This document shows positions 54,201 through 64,000 of a stretch of 64,000 bases of DNA, in pieces. The translations under genes and the position numbers were made by a program. The first letter of the stretch is position 1. Each line of letters opens with the position of its first letter. This DNA is from Setaria digitata. Lineage: Eukaryota > Nematoda > Chromadorea > Rhabditida > Setariidae. The stretch covers positions 124,001-188,000 of the forward strand of contig RCAB01000035.1 of assembly GCA_003640385.1 (NCBI GenBank). Direction: 5' to 3'. Under the pieces are notes generated by a model. That model was not told where the DNA came from. It saw only the letters and a program-made list of their open reading frames with translations, and searched no databases.

Positions 54201-56499
54201 GCTGGTGAGAGCTTACAGATTTATTTAAGTTCGAAAATCAGTAACTTCTTTTACAGAATACATCGGGAAGTGAGAGTTCGCTATCAGGAATTTATCGGCG
54301 AGCCAGCAAATTGGACGTGTACACAGACGAAAAGTTACGTCAGCTGAGTGAAGCGTACGAGAAAAAGAAAAAGAAAAAATTTGTTCCATTTAATTGTTGC
54401 AGAAGTACAATGGTTCGTCACAATTTTATGGAAAAAATGCATTTTGATAATTCGAATATTCACTCAATTTAAAATAACTGGAAATTGTTGATTCTCTTCT
54501 AGGAATTGTTTGTATTTGCCTCTTTGAATTGACTCTTATTTAACTGGACTTCATTAGACTGGAACCTGTGTTTGCTCGTTTTCTGTTTAGCTTTTTCCGC
54601 TTCCCTCTATAGGTTTCATCGGGAAGTAGCGGTGGCTACATGCAAGCCAGCTCATTTTCTGTCCTGAAAACGGCCGAAAAAGATGAAACTCATGAGGCAA
54701 GCAATCTGCTGCTATCTGCATTGGAGAAACCGATGGAACATTTCAACAGTGTTGATACAAGCAATGCTGCAACGGTACCGCGGTCAAATACACACCCGTT
54801 GAACAACTGTTCTGTAAAAAAGTAACTGTCTTGCTTTCGAATCGGTTTATTAGTAGGGATCGAAACACCTGAAGCAATCTCATTAACTGATTGATTAGTG
54901 AAACCTGAATATGTGGAAATGACTGTAATAATTTTGCTGTTACTGTATAATTCTTCCTCTTTTTTACAGCAGTAATCGACTAGAAGCATTTCCAAAAAGC
55001 AAACTACCACGACGGACTTCAGAAGTTAGCGCATGTAAAGTTGCTCCAGAAAAGCCGTCAGTGTTGCCAGAACGTACATCAGTGCAGTATCTTACTAGAA
55101 GTTCACGCCGCGATTCACTCGATTCGAAAAGAGAAACTAAGAAAGGGTAACTTTTTTTTCTTTCAATTAAATCATTCTCTTGCAATGTAACTGTGACTTC
55201 AGGGATTTTTGAGAATAAACATACTAATCAAAGTTTCTAGTGGTCGAAAGCTCATTTTTTTTTTTTTTTTTTGTTAAGTCGTTAAAACGAACTAACAGTT
55301 CGGAAGTTTCATCAGAAGGATATAACAAGATAGATAGGATGTTGAATTTTAATTTAATCGATGCTGCTTCAGCAAACGTGTGATTGAAAGGCGGAATTCT
55401 ACAGATGCGAATCAAAGGACGATCAGTGTTGTACCATCGCCTTATTCAATGGCATGTTTTTTTTTTTAGTTTATTAGGTCAGTGGCTGTATTAAGGGATA
55501 TTGACCGGAATATTTATTGCTTCTGTTAAAAAATTAATAACTAATTGGAGATTGGAGAGTGATAATTTCCCTGTGATAGTTTAAATTAAATTTAGGTAAC
55601 GGATGTGAAGCAGGATACAGGAGCATATTCATCAGGCCATGGTAGCGATGAAAATGGTTCAATTTATAGTCGACCACTATTAAGCCTTTTGTCACCCCGT
55701 TCCAATCGACCTCGAAATCGCGAAAGTTTTTCCGCCAGTAGCGGTTACGAAAGCGCAACTGGTGTAGATGTTGCTAAAAATTATGGTACAGGGTTTTTTT
55801 TTGATAAAATTTCAATCTTCAAATTCGTCGATATTAATTGGGATTTGAGTTGTTTCTAAAATTTTCAGGGTCACTTTCAAGAAGGCGACTTTTCGAACTA
55901 TCACGAGCCCAATTTTCAGATAAAGCAAGTTTTTTTTTATATGATGTTTTATTTTTGCAATTTCTTAACATTTTAAATAATTTTATCACGACGTGTTTGA
56001 AGCCTCAGGTCACAATTATATTATGTTTTCCAGTTCTCTGATTTAAATACCATTTCTCGAGAAGCCCGAAATCGGGTATCTGGAAGAGTAAAGCTCATAT
56101 AATTGTTTTCGGTAGATTTTATAATGATTTCAGCATACATCACTGATGGATAGACGAATTAATTTAATGATTAGACGACAAAATCGTCTTCACGATGATT
56201 TACGTGATGCAAAACGTCTGTTAGGTGTTGCAGATGAACACTTCCTTACTGCATCTGCATCTAGTCTTCAAGGAGCTACATTATTAGAAGCACTTACTCA
56301 GGTATAATTTAAATGTAAACATATCGCTTAATTGAGTCAGACGTAGTTATTTATTCACCAAGCATGGCCCTCACATTGGCTGATCGTATATTTTCCAAAT
56401 TAATTTCAAATTTACTTATTTTTTCAGGAAACAAAAATTTTGGAGAAACGTTTGATAGCATGCCGGAATCATACAATGATTGTAACGTGCCTTTTATGA
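42237..56499 (+). CDS. vab-8: VAB-8/KIF26 atypical kinesin
   Basis: C. elegans VAB-8 directs posterior cell and growth-cone migration; vertebrate KIF26A/B bind microtubules without ATPase activity (family knowledge). 21 exons, 976 residues: 42237-42407, 44298-44447, 44753-44846, 45599-45865, 46313-46447, 47265-47319, 48317-48484, 48691-48853, 50175-50296, 50768-50900, 51148-51343, 51731-51846, 54257-54412, 54613-54821, 54970-55146, 55373-55451, 55596-55785, 55869-55924, 56034-56087, 56134-56301, 56428-56499. The motor domain covers residues ~58-345; KIF26-like blocks are PGIFPSAFLLTFRLISELRQ, GGRSRLCLVDLGLGE and LLKESLGSVQVKASLLFASL. After it come SSSEQSCAETVIFLGP, SSGYES and a C-terminal coiled region ending ACRNHTMIVTCLL, all KIF26 hallmarks. 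Nucleotide-binding motifs are lost (see findings). Two introns use GC donors. Large introns (42408-44297, 48854-50174, 51847-54256) hold no other recognisable gene. Confidence 0.9.
46578..46813 (-). other. Unidentified antisense coding-like segment in a vab-8 intron
   Basis: On the minus strand a pyrimidine-rich TTTATTTCAG acceptor ends at 46814, followed by about 235 bases that are less AT-rich than the surrounding intron and open in two frames. One frame ends at TAG 46578-46580 and contains LWMEVVKSVNRDIKFIAVLV; the other is rich in Arg/Thr/Cys and is phase-compatible with an upstream segment (to about 46930). I recognise neither. It could be a nested gene, a retro-fragment or chance. Confidence 0.25.
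47519..47603. repeat. 42-bp direct duplication flanking a single N (assembly join)
   Basis: 47519-47560 and 47562-47603 are the same 42 bases except for A/G at 47538/47581, separated only by an N at 47561. It looks like an unmerged contig overlap with one allelic or sequencing difference. It lies in the vab-8 intron between exons 47265-47319 and 48317-48484, so no coding sequence is visibly hit. Confidence 0.85.
51911..51961 (+). CDS. Candidate alternative last exon of vab-8 (motor-only isoform)
   Basis: After vab-8 exon 51731-51846 (phase 0, donor GAG|gttagc), a 64-base intron ends in AAACAG and opens INEHIDEEGSEMIGGK, then TAA at 51959-51961. The same exon can instead splice in phase 0 to 54257. 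Using this exon would stop the protein after the motor and acidic linker, at about 606 residues, without the C-terminal half. Confidence 0.5.
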   Translation: MNEHIDEEGSEMIGGK

Positions 56500-58087
56500 T
56501 TTTTTATGTGATCTCATGTTGATATATTTCCATGTGTATATGAATAAATGGTAATTATTTACTGCCAATTTTTTTCCTTATTGGTATAAAGGTTTTGTGA
56601 AATTTGAAAGTTTAAATACGATTAATTAGTAAATGTTACTGAAAAGAAAATAACGGACGAGAGAGTACTTCTTACATTTCGATCACAAAATGAGTAACAT
56701 TTACAAGAATCACGTAGTGATATAAAAAGTAGTTAAAACTTCAATTAAATGAATCTGGTGGAATTAGTGAAGAGATTTATACTATTCGTGGACGTGAATT
56801 TTCTAATTTACATTAGAAATTGTTAAGGAAACGGTAAAAGTGTAGGAATATCAGGTTTCTTTGATAGAATTCTGCAAATTAAAGTATTGTTTACGTAACT
56901 TAGCATCGCTACATTCTGAATAAAAAGAAGGAAAAGAGATTCAGAATCCCAAAATATACGTAGTAAGAAGGCGAGACCGAAGTGGAAGATAATTTTCAAC
57001 ATGAACTCGTTAACGAGAACTAATCCATTCAGTGGCATGATCACTTCTAGGAGGATTTCTGACAGTAAATGCTGCGTATTGCACATGTTCCATCGTAGTT
57101 CTGATGATATTCAGATAAGAAGTGTTTGATATTCTTGCAGGACTTGCCAGTAAGTGTAATCTAAACTCTAGAAAGGAAGGATTAATGACAAGAACTTTTC
57201 CTTATTGAAAGCAATGGAAATGTCCCGCAAGACAAAATTTATTTACTCAGCTCCTGCAGTTAGAGCATCACATCCGATTTTTTGAGACCTCCTCACTCCT
57301 CAAGCTACGTTGCTGCTACGAGTTCTGTATTTTGTCTTCCACATCTTGAAAATAACGGGCCAGCCAACGTCGTCAAAACTTTCTGAGTATAAAATGGAAG
57401 TTCTTATATGTACTTTAATTAAGCAACAACTTATCAGAATGAATGCACATCAGACCTCTACTTGCTTATTAATTTAAATTTTAAATCGTGGGATGGAAGT
57501 TTTCACAAACCAGTGTTGCGAGCGTGCAGCTGATAGGAGAAATCGCTGCGTGAGGTTTTCCGTAATAACTTGGTGGTAACTGTTTTCCGGAAGTGTGCGG
57601 AAGTGCATCTTCCGTCAGTGCTCGTAATGCTTCAGATCATGTCGTTTCTGATGGCTCTTAACTTTTGCTGCAGTGCAATTCGCCACAGTATTTGATAACG
57701 CCTTGTATAGTTTTCAATTGAGGTCTATTTTCTGAAATATTTGGTACTTGTCGGATTCTTTTCATCGATTATTTTCAACGAAACTAAGTGTAACCTGTCT
57801 GTGTTTGTTACGTTTTCTCTCTTCGTCTCCAGCAAGGTTTCTGAATTTAAAACATTGGGCGTTTTTCTTTTTTGCGTAATGAACCTGAATTGATTTATGC
57901 AGTGAAACATATTTAATTCTAAAGTGTAAGTTAACCTATCACTATGTTCGTACTAATTAGCGTCAGTAGTTTTCTTATTTTTTTTCCATTTACAGAGTAA
58001 AGTACTTAGGTATTGAAAGTTTTCTTTTGACTATTTATTTAGAATCACTTCTCTTAGTTATGAACATTCACCCTTGCAGCTAGAACA
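56500..58087. other. Intergenic region vab-8 / RTF1
   Basis: 1.6 kb between co-oriented genes. Contains the vab-8 poly(A) signal and, at its end, CCCTTGCAG (AG at 58078-58079) nine bases before the RTF1 ATG, a probable spliced-leader acceptor. Short open frames on both strands (for example 56823-57086 minus) resemble nothing known. Confidence 0.5.
56543..56548 (+). promoter_or_regulatory. Poly(A) signal of vab-8
   Basis: AATAAA 44 bases beyond the vab-8 TGA (56497-56499). Confidence 0.6.
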
Positions 58088-61000
58088 ATGAGTAATAAAA
58101 ATGGTGCATCGGGTGATCTTGATTCAGCATCAGATGTCGAGATGAGACGAGCCGCTTCTTCTGGGGATGAACAAGTTAAGGTAAGCGAGTGTTTATAAGT
58201 ATAACACTTAAAAACCTGACGATTTTTTCCTTCCTAATAGATGACCGCATTTAATCCACTTAGATATCCTAATAATGATAATAATAGTGTCTTTATAACA
58301 ACATAATCTATATTTACGAATTACTCTTGCAAGAAAAAAAATTTTGAAATAAAAGAAGAAGGATGTAATACTTAACTGAGTTTAACTGCGAATAATTTTT
58401 TAAATTTAACTTTTCAGATATTTCAGAATTCGTCAGCAAGAGATAAATCGAATTCGGACAGTGAAGATAATAAGCAAACAAAAGCAAGGCGCTCTACACG
58501 TGCTACACATCAAAACAAAAAAGTGATCGAGAGTGGTATGCTTTATAGCTTTATTTTTTGACTCACTTTAACAGACAGTTGTGAAAGATTTTCGTAGAGA
58601 ACAGAAGAGCATATCTTTACAAGAAGAAGTGATTTTCTGAATCGTGCTAAAATGTTGATTTGTCCTACCCTTCAAAAATTAAAGAGTTCTTAACTTCTGT
58701 TTTTATTGATTTCTTTTTATACTGTTTTAGAAAAATCAACCCTTTCTACTGGCTTGTGTTAGTGGTTCAAAAAATATAACAAAACATTTTACTGTAATTT
58801 TATTTGCTATCCAATATCAACTTTTCAGCTCTTTCTTGCAGGTACATCAGAGGAAGATTCCAATTCGGATGTGGAAGCTGCAACAAGCAGCAGAAAACGG
58901 AAAACTGATAAAAAACTTAACGGACGTGGTAAAAAAGCACGGACTCAGACTGATAGCGATGAAGATAGTAGTGATGATAGTGACAAGGTAAAGGGGTCTG
59001 TTGGCTGCTATAATTTTCGTATAAAATTCAAAAGAAGTGTACCTGTATTACCCAATTATCTGTCGAAGAATCTCCTAAAGTTGGTTACAGAAATCGCTGG
59101 TTGATGAGTACGATGATGATATGTTTCTGGATGAAGAAGACCGGCGTCGACTAGAAGAAATGACAGAGAAAGATCGAGAAGCCGAAATTTTCAAACGTGT
59201 TGAACAGCGAGAAATTTTGCGTGCTAGGTGCATATATTGTTTGCGAATTTCAGCTAATTTAAAGGCTTGTCAAAACTATTTAGATCACACATCTCAAAGA
59301 TAAATTTTAGGTTTCTGAAGCCACTGCAGTGCTCTCTCTTTGAACTTTTAAAAAAAGAACTTATCGCCATAAAGAACTGATCATATTTTCTGATTGTTGT
59401 TCTTAATACATTTAACATTTAGACATGCAATCCAGAAAAAAATAAAAGCTCAGAAAGAAGACAGCGCAGGTTTGTCAAAGAAAGAGAAAAAGGAAAAAAA
59501 GAAGAAGGAAAAGGAGAAGAAACGGGAAAAAGATGGTATATATTTTAAGATTAGTTTCCTTGTACTGTATTTACTTTACAGAGGATTTCCTTGTTTCATT
59601 TGATTATTTCAGGTAAAAGAAAGATTGTTGAAAGTGATATCGATGAAAGAAATGCTGCAGATGAAGGCACAGGTATGCGATTAAAAAATAATTAAATTCT
59701 CTGAGAAGAATCAGTTACCATTCGGTGAAGACTGATGTAATTTGAAGGTGCTATTGAAACTATGGTTTTACAAATTGTAGGTAAAGTAGCTGATAAAAGA
59801 CTTTGTAAATATCAAATGTAAATTGAGTATAACTCGAAAATGCGGCTTACATCGTTTTACAATTAAATTCCCATTTCCTTAACTATGTTTTCAGTAAATC
59901 TCACTTTACAGTTTTCAGTACTTTTACATGCTGGTTCTGTAAACGATGATAAAGGCAATAGTGATGAATATGATGAGTTCCAGCGTCCGTCAGAGATTCA
60001 GAAAAAGCAGAAACAGAAGAATGCAATGGCTGATCTTGTTAATCGCCGAAAGGAAAAACAAGAAGGTTTGTTTCATTCTGCTTTAGTAAGAATTTCTAGA
60101 CTCAGTTCATAGATTAATTAAAATTTTTTTTATGGTAACAAAATTCTCATACATTTTTTTAAAATGGTTTACGGAGGAGTTCGCAGTTTTTTGACACTTC
60201 TGATTCCAGCTGCCCAGAAGAAAAAAGCACAGTCGCATAAGTCAGAACTGGATATTGATGAAGTATTTGGAAACGATGGCAGCGATGATGATTATGAAAA
60301 AAGTTCCAGTTCGTCAAGTCGCTCAAGTAGCAGATCAACAAGTAGAAGTACAAGTAAGAGTAGAAGTCGCAGTCCGTCTCCAGAAAAAAAGAGAGAAGTA
60401 AATAATATGAATTATATGTTGCAGAAATAATTCCGCATGTTTCAAGCAATATATCTGAAGTAATAATATGAAAATTACCGTAAAAACTTGTTTCTGTTGA
60501 AATTATTAATTTAGCTCAGATTTTTATCTGACCAAAATTTTGCTTAAATTAGAGATTGTTGTACAATTAACCTTTTATATTCTTGATCAGTTGTGCAGTT
60601 AAGTAATAATGGTTTTGTTGCTGTTATGAACTCTATTTCTCTTTTGCAGGTGAATTGCCTCGCTGACTTGTCAAGAATACGGTTATCTCGTTTTAAAATT
60701 TCTAAAATTGTTCATGCACCTTTTTTCAACAAAACAGTGATTGGTTGTTTTGTTCGCATCGGTATTGGAAGGAATAAAGAAGGTCGAAGTGTTTATCGTG
60801 TAAGTTTAATTGTATACTTGATTTATGAATTTGATTGCTTCAGAATCAAGGAGGAGAGATTTTATGCTGCTAAGCACTACACAATCGATAGAAATGAATT
60901 ATGATGTCCGGTTAGATATAATTAGGTATACAGGTTGGTCATTTAAATATAAAATGTCACAGTCGTACTTTTTCTCAACTGGATAACTTGTATAAGTTTT

Positions 61001-62102
61001 GGAGAGCAAGACCTTTTTTCAAAAATACTTCAGGCAGCCCAAATTTTGGATGTGGTTGAAACGGCCAAAGTTTATCAGCTGGAGAATACACGTACAAATA
61101 AGGGACTGAAGCTGAAACACGGTAAAGAAGAGCGTGTTTACCGCCTAGAATTTGTTTCAAATTCCGAATTCACTGACCACGAATTCAACAAATGGTACGA
61201 TGCCATGAAGTCTAATGTAAGTTTTGCTCTAAATTTAAATCTTTCGAACAGAAACAGTAATTGGTATATAAAGACCTGCGAGAGGTAGTTTTTAGCTACT
61301 AAATTGAAAATATGTTTGAAGATTTGAGAACATTTATTTCTACTCTGGAAACGCCATATTTTGCTAAGATGGAGATTTGTTTTTTGCAGCTTTAATTTCA
61401 GTATATCTTTAAAATGCTTTAAATTTTACTGAAATTTCTAAATTTTTTGGTTTCTCGGTTTATCTTAAGTTTTCTTTCTGGATTGTAAGATTCCGACAAA
61501 TTTTGGTATGTGCCTCGAAAACCAAAAACTGTTCATATTCAACTTGTAACTGGTTTATTCAGGATTCTAAAAGCAGTAGGTGACATGGGTTAATGAGATT
61601 TTGATCAGTTTTTTTTTTTTTTTTCAGAATCTCGCAATTCTCACAATAGATCAAGTAGAAAAAAAGGAAGCTGATATCCAAAAAGCTGTTAACTACAATT
61701 ATACAGACAAAGACATTGAATTGGTTAATTTTTTTTTTTTTTTTGACGCAGTGCTTTACATAGAGATGATGAATCTTGTTTTCATATATTAACGATAATC
61801 GGCTCCATTAATCAGAATCTGTTTTAAGCAGTTTGCTGCCAAATTTGAATAGATTTTTCATTATACATATCATGAGGGAAAGAAACCCTTATTTGATGCA
61901 GTGGAATGTCATTAATTCATTACTGCTAAAACCTGATGTTGTTAAAAAAGTTACAAAAAGTGTTTAGTGAATGAATTTATTTTTACTCAGTTTACTGAAT
62001 AAATGCGAAACTATAAAATTACAGATGGTGCAAGAGAAAATGAGGTTTCAAAAAGCTCCACTCAACTATGCTTTAGAAAAAGGAAACCTTATCAAGCTAA
62101 AG
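58088..62102 (+). CDS. RTF1: RTF1, Paf1-complex transcription elongation factor (3' end not found)
   Basis: Chromatin-bound subunit promoting H2B ubiquitination and Pol II elongation; its Plus3 domain binds phosphorylated SPT5 (family knowledge). Twelve exons splice in frame: 58088-58180, 58418-58535, 58842-58987, 59091-59227, 59423-59535, 59613-59672, 59919-60065, 60210-60397, 60650-60799, 61034-61216, 61628-61723 and 62025-62102, 503 residues. N-terminal acidic/Ser part; the histone-modification region at ~120-165 with [20 protein letters not shown]; a Lys-rich coiled coil (~166-205); a Ser/Arg stretch; then Plus3 from ~335 with [38 protein letters not shown] and [21 protein letters not shown]. 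It stops at [19 protein letters not shown], where human RTF1 continues for about 100 more residues. No downstream exon matches; a frame at 62262-62355 is open but unlike RTF1. Confidence 0.92.
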
Positions 62103-63143
62103 GTTTGTTTTCTTTCTTTTTTTCTTTTATGGAATAAGAATATTTGCGTTGTCTATTAGGTATAAGATATGAATGGTACATGTTACAGACTATTTCCTCG
62201 AATTCGCTTCTTTTTATTTCGATTTTTCCCATTCTTTTATAAATAGTAATGTAGTTAATCAGGCATCAGAAAATAGGCGTAAATTTGATCATACCGGTTG
62301 GTTACTAAGTATGATGGAAAATCTGAATTTAAACTTTTCTCTTTATGTTTTATGATAGTCAGTGCAAGCGGTGATGTTATCCATAGATTTAGATGTAAAA
62401 TGTCGGAATAAGTAGGTGGCGCAGAAAGGGAGTGAGGAATTATATTCCTAGCAAACTTTACGAAATAACTCCCATTCCCAAGATTTTCAAATACTTTCCA
62501 TAAATTAAATTGATAAATTTCTTCATCAGCACTGGAGAAAGATTTGTCTTTATTGTACTGTAGCAGACTATTTAGCTATTTCACTTTTTTATTTATACGG
62601 TTACATTGAATGAATATTCATAGTTTCTTTTTCTCGTAATTTATTGAGAATTCTCAGCTATTTTATTTTGATTGAAAACGAAAACCTTGAAAGGTATTTC
62701 TTTTTTTAACAGAAGAATCAATACAGTTTAAATGAAAAATATTATGGATAAAAGCACAAATTACAACACAATTTATCTAGAATCAAAATCCAAGCATGCA
62801 GCTACTGAGTTAACTTGTATCGCATTCATAAACCTCACAGCGTCGCTTTTTCTTTCTATTCTTTATTTATCTTTTTCTTTTTCTTTTTTTTTTTTTTTTA
62901 ATTTTTGAGAAATATGAAGTCTAGACCAATTTAATACATTCATCGATCTAAAAGATGGATGAGAGCTCTGAACTTAGTCCGCAATGGACTATATTTTCAT
63001 TTTTGATTAGTTCAATTATCCGGTATCGTAGTTTTGGTTGGAAGTCTAGAGTTTGGAAATATTTAAGGCATTTATCCCAAAGTAATTACTGACAGTACCG
63101 TACTAATCACGGAATAACAAAGTGTTCTCATCGGTGGTTTAAT
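62103..63143. other. Region 3' of the last recognisable RTF1 exon
   Basis: About 1 kb of AT-rich sequence with poly-T runs (62886-62899). Expected to carry the missing RTF1 3' exons, but no frame on the + strand resembles the RTF1 tail. A short open frame after AATCAG (62262-62355) could act as a divergent last exon; I do not recognise it. Confidence 0.4.
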
Positions 63144-64000
63144 TCAAGCCAGTTCAGGTCCCTGACTCCTTTGTAGTACCTCATTTGGCTCATAATATCG
63201 ACCTGATTCGGTTAGCGGCTTAACTGGTTGGACGATTGTGGGTTCGTTTTCACCTCGCCATGCTTTCAGTTTAGCAAATGTTTCAATACCAAAGAGTATT
63301 GTTAGTGCTACACATATTATCTGCAATAATTTTTAAATCGGTTCTTAAGTCGTTACCACCGTTCCATATTTTCTGTGCTCCGCAGTATCTATTTCAAATC
63401 ACAAACACTTGAGTAATTGTTAAAATAGGGATGGAAGATGCACTGTGTTTCAGTAGGGCCTTTTTCCATGTTCAGAAAGCACTTCTTTTGGACTGTTTTC
63501 TTATTTTGAAAATAAGCTTACTGCATCGATAACAGCGGAACCTCGTCCATAAGCGATCCAACTCGCCGAAAGATGTACCATGAGCCATATTGCTATGAAA
63601 AAGAGCAGGGTTGAGATACCATAAAATATGAGCTCCTAAAATTTTATGGTAAACGGACTTTATGGTATATGTTAGAATAAACCTGATATTTTAACACTGT
63701 AATAATCCTCAAAGTGTAAGGATTACAGTGCTAAAATATCAGAAAAAACTATGAAAGTTTTTTTTAGAACGCATTATAAGAAATACTGCCTCATTTTGTT
63801 ACGAAATGTTGAAATCCCAGCAGAACTGTTAAGAACAGTTGAATGTTCCATAAAGATCTGTTAAAATTCCTCTAATGCAGATTAATCTGTGGCTTCTTTG
63901 AAATTTCGAAATTTTTTGAGTTCAAAAGTCACAGTCTTAAAACAAAAGAAACCGTACCGTGACAATAAGTCCTTCTCTTGTCAGTTCATTCTTGATTGTT
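63144..64000 (-). CDS. C-terminal part of a multi-pass (MARVEL-like) membrane protein, 5' end outside window
   Basis: Three minus-strand exons join in frame: 63958-64000 (edge), 63522-63635 and 63144-63320 (TGA at 63146-63144). The visible 110 residues hold two hydrophobic segments: ELIFYGISTLLFFIAIWLMV and IICVALTILFGIETFAKL, separated by a short polar loop with Trp, Tyr and Arg. A ~40-residue soluble tail rich in Pro, Glu and Tyr follows. Two closely spaced helices ending in FAKLKAW resemble the end of a four-helix MARVEL/tetraspan protein, but this is a topology impression, not a family match. It converges on RTF1. Confidence 0.6.

Overview
The window is AT-rich eukaryotic DNA with many short exons split by small GT-AG introns, a few GC-AG introns, TTTCAG-type acceptors, and short 5' leaders that begin right after an acceptor-like AG, as expected for trans-spliced messages. 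Several predicted proteins match nematode genes, including a dpy-30 protein and a vab-8 kinesin. I read it as a parasitic-type (possibly filarial/spirurid) nematode nuclear scaffold. The species is inferred from style only; no search was possible.

Layout on the + strand from the left: the 3' half of NAA35 (NatC auxiliary subunit, 135-3273), then MRPS2 (mitochondrial ribosomal protein uS2m, 4909-6617). These face a very large minus-strand gene, BLTP2 (bridge-like lipid transfer protein, the KIAA0100/Hobbit family, 8011-24521), which I resolved into 52 exons coding about 2,275 residues. A 1.5-kb divergent intergenic region separates it from dpy-30 (26083-27222) and an RBM4/Lark-type RNA-binding protein (27964-29841, with an alternative last exon at 30955-31108).

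From 31.1 to 40.1 kb lies a gene-poor 9-kb stretch, followed by a GC-rich candidate first exon (40123-40271) and the vab-8/KIF26 atypical kinesin (42237-56499), whose ATP-site motifs are all degenerate. RTF1 (Paf1 complex, 58088-62102 visible) follows; its C-terminal tail is not found. The right edge holds the 3' end of a minus-strand multi-pass membrane protein (63144-64000).

The genes form no single pathway: they cover N-terminal acetylation, mitochondrial translation, lipid transfer, H3K4 methylation (DPY-30), RNA binding, neuronal/cell migration (VAB-8) and transcription elongation (RTF1). Two single-N joins flanked by duplicated sequence show that the assembly is imperfect, which matters for the apparent frame breaks and the missing RTF1 tail. 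I found no mobile element, tRNA, rRNA or CRISPR array. The most interesting observations are the dead kinesin motor with a possible motor-only isoform, the cluster of GC-AG introns, and an unexplained antisense coding-like segment inside a vab-8 intron.
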